A stretch of 64,000 bases of DNA from Breviolum minutum Mf 1.05b.01 (taxonomy: Eukaryota > Sar > Dinophyceae > Suessiales > Symbiodiniaceae), in NCBI GenBank assembly GCA_000507305.1, contig DF239124.1, forward strand, positions 262,883-326,882, written 5' to 3'. The position numbers and the translations under genes were made by a program. This document shows positions 41,101 to 48,481 of this stretch, in pieces. Under the pieces are notes generated by a model. It worked only from the letters and a program-made list of their open reading frames with translations. It was not told where the DNA came from and ran no database searches. Position 1 is the first letter of the stretch, and each line of letters starts with the position of its first letter.

Positions 41101-43549
41101 AATCACCGTGGGGAAAAAACACATGCAACTTGCCACTGGTTGACGCAGCATGGTGCTTTCATGTCCCCAAAAAAACCTTTGAAAAGAACCGTTTTTTTGC
41201 TGGAAAAGATCTCATTTCAATCAAATCTGCTCATCAAAATTGGATCTCCTCAAAGATCCTAATCAAACCAGGGGACCAAAAACGAAGCACCTTAATGTTA
41301 GGACACTGGAAAAAACCGCCGTCTAGAAACATCACCCGTCACCATCTGAGCCGTCAGGCAAAATCCAAAACATGCCATGGTACACGGAAATAGCCAGGCC
41401 TCAACATGGAGCCAAGGAAGGAGTGGAAGGGAAAGAGAAACTATAACTGCAAATTTCAACATCGAAAAAAACAACTTGGGGTGGTGGAAAAGTCGTTGAA
41501 AGCTTCGAGAACTGGTTCCACTTTTTTTGCAAAAGTCAAATTTTTTCATCATGATTGCTGGAGTGTGGGAGGGACCATGTGTGAAAGTAGTTTGTTTCAA
41601 TATTTGGAAACAGAAATTAGCGGAAATTGTCAATGGATTTGTCTGGTTCTGGAAAATCGTCGTGGGTAGCAGCTAACCACCTAATGAGCAATGTGAAATA
41701 CTGCATATTGAAGGAGGTAAGAATGCATAAGAATGCATTTTGAAACCGCTACATGAATGTATCCCAAAAATAGGTAGATGATATGTAGATAACATCTTAC
41801 ATGAAACCTCTTGCAGCTTAATGATAGATTTCCCTCTAGTGTTCATTCAACTTGGATAGACTTCAAACGTTACGCGTTCCTGGGCGCCCGCTGAGGCTCC
41901 AACAACTCGCCTGGTAGGCAATCACTCGGACGCCTTGGGGGGCAGCCCATGCACGCTCAAGGGAAAATTGGCCGTGCTGCGGCTGTTTTGCTTCAGAGAG
42001 TACCAGAGTAAAATACGGCCATACTACATCAAACATGCTGCTATCGTACAATACTACCAACCTTTTATGCGTACAGGGGTACAATGCGACCTCACATTCA
42101 AGCGCATGTCGGGGTTGTACATTGTCATACGGTTGATGGAAAAAATCCTGCACCACCAAGCACACTTGGAGTCTGAGTGTTGACCTTGGTGCTCCCCATT
42201 TAACATTGGTAGGAAAAATTTGTCACCAAAGCAAAGAAGTTGAACGACTCAAATCCTGCACCGGCGCACAGGGCTTGAGAAGACAACATTGAAAAGGGGG
42301 TGCGAGAGCACATGTCACAACGTCTTGTCCCATATGCCCGCCCCGGTGCAGGATTTCTTCCAACAACAGTAGCTTGCATAATACAAGTACTAACGGCAAC
42401 ACGACCGTTTGACGCAGGAGACTCTGGAAATGGAGAGTTCAAGTCTTGGGGAGGGACATTGGTTTTTGTTTATTTGGGAATTAAAAACTTGTTCTTCCTT
42501 TTTGCTTCTTTTCCTGCTCTTGTTGCTGTAGTTGGATGGGGCGCTGACGTCCAGGGCGGTAAAAAATGGTTCGGGCTTGTCTTGGCTTCAACAAGCTGGA
42601 AGGGGGTTGGGGGAGAGGGCGCAGCTTCTCACCCACAGATGCTTGTGAGGTTTAGCGCAATGATTGCAAGTTAAAGGTTCTCATGCGGTTGGGTCTTGGT
42701 GCTGTATCTTGTGTTCGTTCTTACTCTTGTTCCTCTCATTTTCTTCATCATCATCGTCGTCGTCTTCTTCTTCTTTTTCTTCTTCTTCTTCTTCTTCTTC
42801 TTCTTCTTCTTCTTCTTCTTCTTCTCCTTCTTGTTGTTGTTGTTGACAAGGATACAGAAAGGAAATTGAAGATGTGATGAGGCTGAAAGGTGATGATGAT
42901 GATGCCGAAGCAAACGCACCAAAGGCAGCAGCACCTGAGGTCCTGTGTCGCTACCTAAACCGTCGGGGGCCCTTGGGGGTCCGAGGGTTCTGAAGTTGCT
43001 TTTGTAGGGCAAATGATGTTGTTCATCCTTGCACTTGTTCATGGAATGTGATGTATTCAATGGTTTTTCTAGTGTCATGCATGTCATGCCACTTGCAGTG
43101 AGGTCGGTTGTGAGACGTTTCTTTTCTGCCTTAAAATTGCGGAGAATTGTTTGAAACCAAGACACTGGTGAAACCAAAAGGGTTGAATCAAATTATGTTT
43201 GAAAAAAAATACAACATGCAGATTGAATTGAGAAACCTACTACCGCTATACTGCCACCTGATGCATATATATACAGTATATACATATATATTCGTGAGAT
43301 GTCAGAAGCATTGCTTTGCTGTGATTTGAGATTTATATTGAAAGTATCCCTGCGGTGTGATTGATGAGTTGAATGATGCAACTCGCGCAACAAAATGGTT
43401 GAAGGATCCCCGAAAAAAATGCAACGCAAAAATTTCTGAAAAAGCTTGGGTCCAAGGTACTTCCAAAGACCCATCACTAGCATTCGCACCAGCATCTCGA
43501 GTGTGATGACACCCACGGAGAACTCAGTCAAATCAGTGAGAGATGCATA
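22222..43549 (-). CDS. Voltage-gated cation channel (Nav/Cav-type), multi-exon gene, partial
   Basis: At least two six-transmembrane repeats are encoded in order on the minus strand by short exons with plausible splice sites. The upstream repeat (43.5-36.4 kb) has S2, S3, a textbook S4 with basic residues mostly every third position, S4-S5 linker, S5, a Cys-containing turret and a pore helix ending ATLKK. The downstream repeat (32.5-25.7 kb) has S1, S2 (FTIE), S3 (DRWHAYDSFAIS), a weak S4, S5, filter CATGERW followed by HDIMYD, and S6 (FNMMNLIVAVVLD). EF-hand-like exons and a soluble tail follow. This order fits repeats III and IV of a four-repeat pore protein in the plasma or an internal membrane. 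Earlier repeats would lie at 44-58 kb, where only weak candidates were found. Codon phases agree at several junctions. Introns are 50 bp to several kb, and some donors are GC (possibly GA), as known in dinoflagellates. Confidence 0.85.
22563..22655 (-). CDS. Channel C-terminal tail exon 2
   Basis: Acceptor GTTCTTCCCAG, 31 codons in phase 0 (RNPDVLSAGQVKLDEDALRT ... FPVTHLR), donor AGG|GTGATG. It joins exon 1 of the tail (22884-22976) in phase. Confidence 0.65.
22884..22976 (-). CDS. Channel C-terminal tail exon 1
   Basis: Acceptor GATGCCAG, 31 codons in phase 0 (PNPVRVAFLSAESKVNAKQA ... GEVLLG), donor GGT|GTAAGA. Clearly GC-richer than the AT-rich flanks. Confidence 0.65.
22977..24595. other. 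Intron DNA
   Basis: No exon seen. A short TA tract lies at about 24239-24261. Confidence 0.4.
24596..24653 (-). CDS. Channel exon: post-S6 EF-hand-like segment
   Basis: Acceptor GTCGCTTGCAG, then REAWVEVDPNFLGYLHVQE, donor GTGGTC. The AWxxxDPxxxGxL pattern matches the EF-hand-like segment after the last S6 in Nav and Cav channels (VWxxFDPxAxGxI). This placement is why the preceding repeat is called domain IV. Confidence 0.7.
25145..25223 (-). CDS. Channel exon: EF-hand-like or regulatory segment after S6
   Basis: After an AG|G acceptor the frame reads VHELIELEDFMVCCGALSGS, PVDKNN. It resembles the LxxxEFVxGCxxLxGxAxxxD block that ends EF-hand regions of dinoflagellate ion-transport proteins. 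The donor (GTCACT) is weak, so the 3' end is uncertain. Confidence 0.5.
25334..25564. repeat. ATG/ATC trinucleotide microsatellite
   Basis: About 230 bp, with an almost pure ATG run at about 25465-25563 and an interrupted part before it. It lies in the intron between the S6 exon and the next channel exon. The poly-His, poly-Met and poly-Ile ORFs over it are artefacts. Confidence 0.9.
25660..25737 (-). CDS. Channel exon: S6 of the last repeat
   Basis: One nucleotide plus 25 codons: YPYFISYIAIILFNMMNLIV, AVVLD. This is a canonical S6 (NL[IV]VAVVLD) of Nav/Cav-type repeats, lining the inner pore. Acceptor is CGGCTCAG. The most plausible donor is GC|GTGCGC, though the end is not certain. The phase with the preceding pore exon does not match, so an intervening exon or a longer 5' part (KLNLSTRLR upstream is open) is likely. 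Confidence 0.85.
26690..26875. repeat. ATATC-rich microsatellite
   Basis: A run of CATAT/CATATC pentamers is followed by ATGATATA-type repeats. Intronic. Confidence 0.8.
26917..27045. repeat. Two-copy tandem repeat, 84 bp period
   Basis: TCATCGTTTTTTGTG ... ATCGTTCCTGAG occurs at 26917 and again at 27001. Confidence 0.7.
27236..27360 (-). CDS. Channel exon: segment after the selectivity filter, last repeat
   Basis: Acceptor CTCTTTGGATGCAG. One nucleotide completes the Arg codon of the preceding exon, then WHDIMYDIAADKPGC ... LPPDFMKTHIFF over 41 codons, donor GTTGAA. WxxIMYD directly after the TGE filter is the conserved post-filter motif of Nav/Cav repeats. Confidence 0.85.
27630..27677 (-). 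CDS. Channel exon: pore helix and selectivity filter of the last repeat
   Basis: Acceptor AACTTCTATAG, 15 codons FGNAFMLLVRCATGE, donor AG|GTGCCA. It joins the next exon in phase to give CATGERWHDIMYD. CATGE(x)W is the filter of repeat IV in voltage-gated Ca channels, and Glu would be the filter residue. The phase also fits the S5 exon (TG + C), though a turret exon may lie between. Confidence 0.9.
27747..27795. repeat. 15-bp inverted repeat (hairpin) in an intron
   Basis: ATGGCGCAACTCCCA at 27747-27761 is exactly complementary to 27781-27795, with a 19-nt loop. Confidence 0.75.
27913..28001 (-). CDS. Channel exon: S4-S5 linker end and S5, last repeat
   Basis: 29 codons plus two bases: LFFHLSWIVICMSKSFITVG, LLFGFMFFI, donor TATATG|GTAAGG. 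It is amphipathic then strongly hydrophobic, as expected for S5 of a voltage-gated repeat (SF[IL]xVGLLxxF). Confidence 0.8.
28002..29454. other. Intron DNA with one doubtful exon
   Basis: A possible exon at about 28803-28885 (acceptor GACTGCTTCAG, frame PGLFQVCALLTLLMFMCDAP) is hydrophobic but has no clear place between S4 and S5. Other frames are open too. Confidence 0.3.
29455..29536 (-). CDS. Channel exon: possible S4 of the last repeat
   Basis: Acceptor AGTTTCTGCAG, 27 codons ending GGFQILRVLMLATRLGA, donor GCT|GTGAAA. The ILRVLMLATRL core resembles S4 but has only two Arg, fewer than a typical sensor. Another basic candidate, KLCNMCKRLRSLIGVLVN, lies upstream at about 30.1 kb in an open frame between AG and GT. 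Confidence 0.5.
29621..29998. repeat. TCA/GCA trinucleotide microsatellite
   Basis: About 375 bp of TCA units with GCA and GTC interruptions, intronic. The His-rich ORF on the plus strand is an artefact. Confidence 0.9.
30924..30961 (-). CDS. Channel exon: start of S3, last repeat
   Basis: Acceptor TTGAAACTCAG, 12 codons DRWHAYDSFAIS plus GG, donor GTGACT. WxxxDxxxI is the S2-S3/S3 signature, whose Asp belongs to the gating charge-transfer centre. Confidence 0.75.
31290..31331 (-). CDS. Channel exon: end of S2, last repeat
   Basis: 14 codons LAIKIFVYSTDFFK. Joined to the FTIE exon before and DRWHAYD after, it gives the standard S2-S3 layout (FTIExxxKIF...FF.DRW). Its donor would be AAG|GAGTGA, a GA-type site, or a GTGATG site two bases further with a phase conflict. 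Confidence 0.7.
31471..31510 (-). CDS. Channel exon: start of S2, last repeat
   Basis: Acceptor TGTTGCGGCAG, 13 codons TVSGLLLGLFTIE. The acidic residue of FTIE is the conserved S2 countercharge. It joins the S1 exon in phase. The donor would be GAG|GCGACT (GC type). Confidence 0.75.
32404..32527 (-). CDS. Channel exon: S1 of the last repeat
   Basis: 40 codons: a basic pre-S1 stretch (RWGEKLQPRHRISR), then IIFVGILSNALVLSEAELG. The donor is AAG|GCAAGT, a clear GC-type 5' splice site. AG+G restores Arg at the junction with the S2 exon. Confidence 0.8.
32682..32827 (-). CDS. Channel linker exon between the two repeats, 3' part
   Basis: Acceptor CAACGACTTCAG, 48 codons including NCFTKTRQRLKVFIELGF and GVSSFSIQAADSVP, donor GCA|GTGAGT. 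It joins 33024-33131 in phase (C+GC). Confidence 0.75.
33024..33131 (-). CDS. Channel linker exon between the two repeats, 5' part
   Basis: Acceptor TGTGTTTTCAAG, 35 codons including LFKTKPPAKELLIPPRRIGV and VVRNCWDCCL, donor C|GTACAC. Basic and Cys-containing, as in cytoplasmic linkers before an S1. A second frame is also open, but only this one continues in the next exon. Confidence 0.65.
33547..33598 (-). CDS. Channel linker exon, candidate
   Basis: 17 codons YSSTKAEFKGQSADTSE between CGTTACGAG and a consensus donor GAG|GTGAGT. Its phase with the next listed exon does not match, so an exon may be missing. Confidence 0.5.
34270..34740. repeat. Degenerate tandem repeat with GCTGGGC/GGCCTATTGG cores
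   Basis: About ten diverged units, roughly 40-45 bp apart, sharing TTTTTCAAxTTGC, TTGGCTAGGC or CTGGGCCTATTGGTGG. Local GC is higher than the surroundings. Confidence 0.6.
34600..34635. repeat. Perfect palindrome, 17-bp arms
   Basis: CCTTGGCTGGGCCACCA, two bases, then its exact reverse complement. It lies within the degenerate repeat array. Confidence 0.9.
35139..35285. repeat. TCA/TCTTCA/TCT microsatellite
   Basis: Three consecutive blocks: TCA units, TCTTCA units, then TCT units. An N at 35286 marks an unresolved base. On the minus strand it would encode a Glu/Asp tract within an open frame (35064-35372). Confidence 0.9.
36382..36410 (-). CDS. Channel exon: segment after the filter, first visible repeat (candidate)
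   Basis: Acceptor GAACACTTGCAG, nine codons WYQILVLTA, donor AG|GTCATC. WxxI[ML] is the post-filter pattern. The phase with the pore-helix exon is not settled, and a second open frame (VSDSGTDSQVILGAIQKL) covers the same site. Confidence 0.4.
36480..37294 (-). pseudogene. Intronless CCCH zinc-finger/SAM-domain pseudogene inside a channel intron
   Basis: It starts with ATG at 37294 (MAKTVKMITRKDFQTDFPTL). In three successive frames it encodes an N-terminal helical part, a Cys/His cluster (RFCMAFNGERGCGNATCTFLH, then CLFCGSSDSEHRDTC), a basic linker (DRYRKDPLKPHLEGLGETD) and a SAM-domain C-terminus (MDGRSLKDLTDAELKEDLGM followed by QELGPRKAI). It ends at TAA 36480. Frameshifts lie near 36910 and 36700. 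No introns interrupt it, unlike its surroundings, so it is probably a retro-copied or element-derived gene now decayed. It lies between two channel exons on the same strand. CCCH and SAM domains suggest RNA binding. Confidence 0.65.
37638..37675 (-). CDS. Channel exon: pore helix of the first visible repeat, filter Lys
   Basis: Acceptor AATGATGCAG, 12 codons ALHMFGIATLKK plus TT, donor GCAAGG (GC type). It matches the pore helix of repeat III (LLxxFQVATFKGW in Nav, FxxSTFEGW in Cav), putting Lys at the filter position. The boundary falls in an A6 run, so a one-base error would change the end. Confidence 0.65.
38544..38701 (-). CDS. Channel exon: turret before the pore, first visible repeat
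   Basis: Acceptor TCTCTTTGCAG, 52 codons ending FMAGGEWINSQSHFDRVTDS (then Leu), donor CTA|GTGCGA. AGGEWxNxxxxFDxV is the stretch just before the pore helix in Nav-like repeat III (GYEWVNxxxNFDNV). It joins ALHMFGIAT in phase. Confidence 0.7.
38888..38991 (-). CDS. Channel exon: S5-pore extracellular loop, first visible repeat
   Basis: Frame FPTFHEGDLRPDIVTRKDCL then KAGEADFPPKR after CTTTGCAAG, with a GTGATG donor. The KxDCLxAG core resembles the Cys-containing turret of Nav repeat III (NKTxCLxxG). The phase with the next exon is unresolved. Confidence 0.55.
39442..39575. mobile_element. MITE-like element, 25-bp perfect inverted repeats flanked by TA
   Basis: CTTAGAGGTTCAGGATACTT plus AGTAA on the left is exactly complementary to the right end, and each side has TA. 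This is the layout of Tc1/mariner-type MITEs. The interior has TATAACCC/CCCCTAxxTA motifs. Confidence 0.8.
39601..39672 (-). CDS. Channel exon: S5 of the first visible repeat
   Basis: Acceptor AAACCTGCCAG, SMMSAMFFLGFALLFVGFFK then GTGD. It is strongly hydrophobic and ends in FFKGTG, like the xLFKGxF end of S5. It joins LINM in phase 0. The 3' boundary is uncertain. Confidence 0.75.
39719..39790. repeat. Dispersed repeat, copy 1
   Basis: GGATCCTTGTAATGGT, TATATAACTAGG, AGTATAGTCCCCTATA and CCCTAAxxAA recur in the same order at 61178-61255. Confidence 0.7.
40001..40036 (-). CDS. Channel exon: S4-S5 linker, first visible repeat
   Basis: Acceptor CCGCCTTCAG, 12 codons ALLAAIPTLINM, donor ATG|GTGGGG. 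It resembles the SLPxLxNV linker and is in phase with the S4 exon before and the S5 exon after. Confidence 0.75.
40320..40404 (-). CDS. Channel exon: S4 voltage sensor, first visible repeat
   Basis: Acceptor CTTTTCGAAACAG, 28 codons QIRVLKMVSMLRPLRLIGKT then SSVRLIIE, donor GAG|GTGTGA. Basic residues fall every third position (R, K, S, R, R), as in S4 sensors of Nav/Cav repeats. Confidence 0.9.
41035..41097 (-). CDS. Channel exon: second half of S3, first visible repeat
   Basis: VICLGGLTYVMAEFFALGPQ then Trp, between an AG|G acceptor and a GTTGGT donor. Joined to ...WHVLDF it gives the standard S3 (LDFVIxxxGxLxY). Confidence 0.7.
41360..41399 (-). CDS. Channel exon: first half of S3, first visible repeat
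   Basis: 13 codons PGYFRVPWHVLDF after CCATGTTGAG. GYFRxPWxxLDF is typical of S2-S3 in this family. The donor would be TTT|GCCTGA (GC type), because the frame stops just after. Confidence 0.65.
42251..42356. mobile_element. Small element with 14-bp perfect inverted repeats
   Basis: AAATCCTGCACCGG at 42251-42264 is complementary to 42343-42356. The flanks show no clear duplication. Confidence 0.55.
42760..42845. repeat. TTC microsatellite
   Basis: Nearly pure CTT/TTC units with a short TTG run at the end. Intronic. Confidence 0.9.
43451..43549 (-). CDS. Channel exon: S2 of the first visible repeat
   Basis: 33 codons including FSVGVITLEMLVRMLVMGLW and KYLG after ATATCAACAG. ITLEMxxxMLxMGLxKYL is a textbook S2 of Nav/Cav repeats (FTLEMxxKMxAxGxxxY). 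The exact 3' end is uncertain. Confidence 0.85.
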
Positions 43550-43869
43550 CTGTTGATATGTCCATCTTTGGCATCATTGCTCTAGCAGTTTCTGGAACAC
43601 TTCTGTCAACCAAAATTCATGGCAGGACCAACCCTCCACATCATGATGGTGAAACGAAGTGATCTTACATTGTGTGTTTTCTCAATCAATGACCATTCTC
43701 ACGGGATCAAGAGATGATCTGTGGATGATCTGTGGATGACCTATGGATGATCATTAATCTGCGTTGTAGAAATAGATTATTCAACTGTTCATCAACATAT
43801 GCCTAAACCTATCAGAATCTATGAGAGCTTCAAGCACTTGCACACCATTTCCAATAGAAACAAACTCAC

Positions 43870-43941
43870 TTTCGGTGTGCCCTCTCCGTTTGCCGGCACG
43901 AAACCCCGCACCTTGTCTATCACGGCTTGGAGAAAGGTTAC
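43870..43941 (-). CDS. Candidate exon upstream of the S2 exon
   Basis: 24 codons in phase 0, VTFLQAVIDKVRGFVPANGE then GTPK, between GTCATGACAG and a consensus donor AAA|GTGAGT. Probably cytoplasmic linker or pre-S1 sequence. Confidence 0.5.
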
Positions 43942-45620
43942 CTGTCATGACTACCGAAAAAATCAACAGTCTTCGGCCTCAATATCCAAAAAAAGATCCA
44001 AAGAAAAGTCATTGATTTCAGCTTTGAAAGACTCATTGACTCCATAATGAACCCATTCATCCATTCTAAAAATTCAAACAGATTGCAGCTCATCTTTACT
44101 GTAAATCCTTTTCAACCCGTCAGCCGATCTTGGCTGCTGCATCTTAAAAGCTGCTCATCAACCTCTAAAATACAAAATCTTCTAGTCCGGAAATCCACCG
44201 GGATTTATTCAAAACAAGAAACAACTGGTAGTAAGGCTTCCTGGAAAAGTCATCCTATCCTATTCCATCTGGACAATTTCGATTAAATCTTACGTCGCCG
44301 AGTGTAGTCTGCAGTCTGATGGGAACACATGGACCACAAGTCCCAAGTTGGAAAACTGCCCGTTTTCTCCCGCCAGCTCAAGTGGAATGATTGTTTTTCT
44401 ACTGCTCCAGGCACAAACGCATGGCTTCCAATCTTCCAAAAGAAAACTTTTTTTCACCGCCGAAGTTCGTTAAGTGATCCTTCCGTTTGGAAAATTTTCG
44501 TCCCAAAAAAATCTTATCACCTCGTGGCCCATGGGGCCTCCGAGTTGGGATCTTGGTATGGAGTCTCGAAGGCTAAAGACACGGAACTGATGACAATGAC
44601 GAAGAGAACCACCTCGGGGGAAAAAACCCGAGATTCGTGTGTTGAAAATGTCATCTGATTGCATCACGTGAGAGGAGAGTGGAAAAAACACCAACCGACT
44701 CACGGATTCCACTGGTTACACAGGCGCGTTTGGAGAGGGTCATGGCATTTCACAGCATGGCTTCAGCTAAAAACTATCAGTAGATTCTAAATGAAAAGTT
44801 GCTTCAATGAAAAAAAGAACTCCTATCAACCAAAACATTTCAGAGTCCTGAACATCCAAGAGTGTTTTTTGAGTTTCATCTAGAAAAATTCTAGTACCTT
44901 GGTGAGCTTTTTGAGGTTGATCCTTTCCTCCCCCAAAATCCAGAAAGAAAAACAATCCCTTAGGATCCCAGGCCGGTTCAAATCCATGTGATTGCATGAT
45001 ACTACGAGCACCTGAGTCACTCAGGGATGGTGTAGCTGCTACGTGTGCATCGTATTAGTATAAGGTGAAGATTGTCGGGGGAGTGAATGTTCCCTTTCTG
45101 AAGCGAACATAAAAGAGATTTGCGAATGATTGCTGGAAGAAGAGTGTGGTAAAACGGAAATTTGAAAGAAATCACCAAGTTGTTACTTCATGTAACTTCA
45201 ACCACTATCTTCCATATCAAGTTTGGCAAAGAAAAACTCGCTCTTTCCGCATTTTTGTCTTGGGTGTTGGTGTCTGGGAAGGACTCGTCTCCTAAAGCCT
45301 CATCTGGGAAGCATCCTGAAACACCTATCATATCTTGAGATGATGAAAAAACGGCGACTTGGTGACTTTTGTAACTTAGGGTTGATGATTTTTCCCCAAT
45401 CCTGAACTATCCCAGAAAGCTGAGAAGGAAAATCGCTGGGGTGTTTCTTTCCCAACCCATCCATTCCTCATTCCAAATCCAACCGTTCAACTTCTTCAAC
45501 CGATCCAAGGGAGTTGGCAACCATGAGGGTTCACTCCAGCCAATGGCTTTTTAGTTGATGCTTATACTTGATGCTTTATGATTCCTAGGCGTCTGATGCC
45601 CAGTTTTACAAACAAATCAC

Positions 45621-45677
45621 TTCAAAGATGTTCGAAACTACGGCTGGACTCCGGCCGGCTGTCAAAATGTTCTCAAC
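45621..45677 (-). CDS. Candidate exon
   Basis: 19 codons VENILTAGRSPAVVSNIFE between AGTTCTGGCAG and a GTGATT donor. No family match. Confidence 0.45.
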
Positions 45678-46617
45678 CTGCCAGAACTGTATTCCTTTTC
45701 ATCAGGGTTTTGGGGATTACGATTCAATAGCATATCACGGGGATGTCATCACGAGACAAGAAGAATCTGCACCAAGTTGGGTTAAAAAATTGCATCATCC
45801 ATATCAAATTGAGCTTCACACAGGCACGTAGCAGATCCTGACCAAAACTGACCGGCCACGCCAAGGATCGATACCAAAAAAAAAAAGGGCCACCCAATAC
45901 CATGGACCCACCTGGACTTCCGATCCGAGGGAGGAGTTTTTGTTGATTGCCGGGCCCCTTTTTTCTTGGGGTTCAATCCAGAGGGAACTTTTCAATCCAG
46001 AAGCCCATCCATAAAAAATCTCAAAGTGCAGTATATAAATATAAAGTGTTTAAATTTCAAAGGATTTCTATTGGCGTTTGTCCCAACTTTTGTGGGATTT
46101 TCCAAGTGTTTCCCAGGCCGAATCTCAGTTGTGAGATTGCTTAAGCTCCAGACCATGATGGACTTCTTCTCTTCCGAAGGCTTGAGCTCTGAAGCTTCAA
46201 TCTTCTCATGCCTGGCGGTCTTCCAATGTCTATCTTGGTCCTTATGGAAAAAAAGGGCCTACCCTACCAATGAGTTTTGAAAGTCTAAGTATAAAGTATA
46301 CATTGCATTTGGCCCCAAAGTTCAGCCGAAGTCATTTGGCCCAAACCAAAGTATCGTAAAAGATCAGAAGTGTTTCATGTTTCACGTTTGCAGTTTGATC
46401 CATATATCTTGTCAGATCTCTTTAAAATCGCATCGGCCATCAGGAGGAGTTCGGGGACTGCTTTTGTACCACTTGTTGTGGCACTTCAGTTGACCACTTG
46501 GGTACTTACTGTACGATAAAGTCTCACATCCAACCTTCACAAGATTAGATCTATTTTACAAAATAATGAGTGCCAGAAAGACTTGTATTTCAGGCGAAAT
46601 TGAAAAGTTCAGAAAAC

Positions 46618-46788
46618 CCCAACCCCCCCAGCTTTGGCAGCATTCGAAAAAGAATGAGGAATTTGTTGCCAGGTCTATCCCCATTCAGCAACCTCGGCTC
46701 GTAACCCCGTAACCCCTGCCTCTCTTCCAGCTGGCTATCTTCGGGCTTCGGGGATTCTGTTCGGAAGTCCTGCGCAATCCCGGTAAAC
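46618..46788 (-). CDS. Candidate exon, acidic linker
   Basis: 56 codons including FTGIAQDFRTESPKPEDSQL and GDRPGNKFLILFRMLPKLGG. GC-richer than flanks. Acceptor TTTTCAATTGAG and donor GTTTTC are moderate. Confidence 0.45.
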
Positions 46789-47445
46789 CTCAATTGAAAA
46801 GCTTGTATTTTTTGGATGCTGGCCTGTTCAAAAATAGACGTAGGAGCCCTCAAGCTGTGCCACATTGGATGATTTGTTGGATAATATGATAATGACCCAC
46901 CCAAAACTGCCCAAAAATTTAAAAAAATCCGGGATCATCACGGACACAATTTTCAGCAACAAGTCAAGAGTGCTCCTGCTTTGATATGGGAAATTGAAAA
47001 ATCATGCCGCAGTGGAAAATGATTCCTCAAAGTCTATATCGATTCTTTTGCAAGAAGAAATGGTCATTTTCTTTTCAAGCATGATGTTTGGGGAGGAGGG
47101 GTCTGGGCAAATCAAACTGATTTTCCAAAACTGCGCGGATTTCTTCGGATTCCCCTGATGCAAGCAACAAAAAAAAAACTGAGAGAAGGAACTCGAGACT
47201 TTTCCAAGCGACTTTTTTCCCGGCAAAAAAGCCGATACATACGTTGAAAAGAGCCGCGTGCTTTTTCTTCACATTTTTTTTAACATATCCTTTGCACTTC
47301 CTATAAAACTAGCATAGCCACATAGCCTTAATGAAAAGAGGCCGAGCCCGAAAAAATGGAAAGTAGTCTCCCAAGCACTTGTTTTTTTCAGGGGCAGTGG
47401 CTTTATTTATTTTTTTCGCCCTCCGGGTTTTGGTACAAAGGTCAC

Positions 47446-47513
47446 CAGGTTCTGCGAATTGGGTCTCCTCCAATGCTGCTAAAGGAGCCTCCTCACCGAT
47501 GATCTGCGGTTCC
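47446..47513 (-). CDS. Candidate exon, acidic
   Basis: 22 codons EPQIIGEEAPLAALEETQFA then EP, between a strong acceptor GAAATTCCTCCCAG and a GTGACC donor. Suits a cytoplasmic linker. Confidence 0.5.
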
Positions 47514-48262
47514 CTGGGAGGAATTTCAAGTGGCAGGATAAATTCTTAGGTGAAGATTCGAAGATTCAGAGATCACTGGGTATAACTCTCTGTAAACTAT
47601 GTTCAACATGAAATTTGAGTCACTGCTCAGCCATGTGTTATACAGTGGCCCGACTGAAAGTGCATCGTAGCAAATCGGTTTAGTCCCGGATTCCTGGAAT
47701 TTTCACGGCTGCTTCAGTGCTTCAAAATGTGTATTTTCTTCCCGTTTGAAGAGGTGTGTTGGATTCCAAGAGTGAAACGATACCCATTCCTGTCATTCCA
47801 AGTTCACGGTTTGGCGAAGATTTGGGTACCCAACTCATCCACAGTGATGCCCTGGGCAGGAGTCTAAACCATGTTTCGTGGTTTCCTGACCGCTCCAAAC
47901 CAATCAAAACAGAACGTAAAATTCCTTCAAATCTCTGCAATATTTATGGAATAAACCGCTGGATTGTGTCCAAGATATCTTGTGACGTCCGAAACAAAGT
48001 TCGCAAAAAATATATCCAAACAAACACCACAAGAGGCCATGTGAAGCCCGTACGCCCTAACTTGACCTTTTTTGTTCCGAACAAATGAGTGTTGGGTTGG
48101 CAGAGCTTTGCTGCTGCACATCCAAGTCCTCATTTGGAAGGCCCTAGGGAAGGATTATCTGGAGAAATTTGAAATGGCTTTTGATAGTTTGCCAAAAACA
48201 TCAAGCTTTTCATCTCTTAAAGTCTTCTGAAAGACTTCGAAGTTCCCTCATTCGAGGGACAC

Positions 48263-48362
48263 TTTCGAACTTTCCAATTTCCAAGCGCCCAATGAACTCC
48301 GGGAGTCATCGACCCCGAAGGCGGCTGTTGTCTCCATTGAAATGAAAATGGATGGTGAACCT
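48263..48362 (-). CDS. Candidate exon
   Basis: 33 codons including GSPSIFISMETTAAFGVDDS and SSLGAWKLESS after ATTTTGTTTCAG, with a possible GTGTCC donor. A second frame is open. Confidence 0.4.
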
Positions 48363-48395
48363 CTGAAACAAAATACCATCAATGCCATCCGATAC

Positions 48396-48481
48396 CTGGA
48401 TCTCAGTAGATGCTAGATACTGCCAATGTTGTCCAAGCATTTCCATTTCAATCACATTTGACGACACTAACACCGACACTA
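48396..48481 (-). CDS. Candidate exon, possible S1 of an earlier repeat
   Basis: 28 codons VSVLVSSNVIEMEMLGQHWQ then YLASTEIQ between AGACGTGCAG and a GTATCG donor. The start is hydrophobic with Asn, as in S1, but the assignment is weak. Confidence 0.4.

Noticed and set aside
41863..42165. 100-codon minus ORF as an independent gene
   Set aside because: Reads smoothly but has no recognisable domain, no promoter or splice context, and a good frame on the other strand too.
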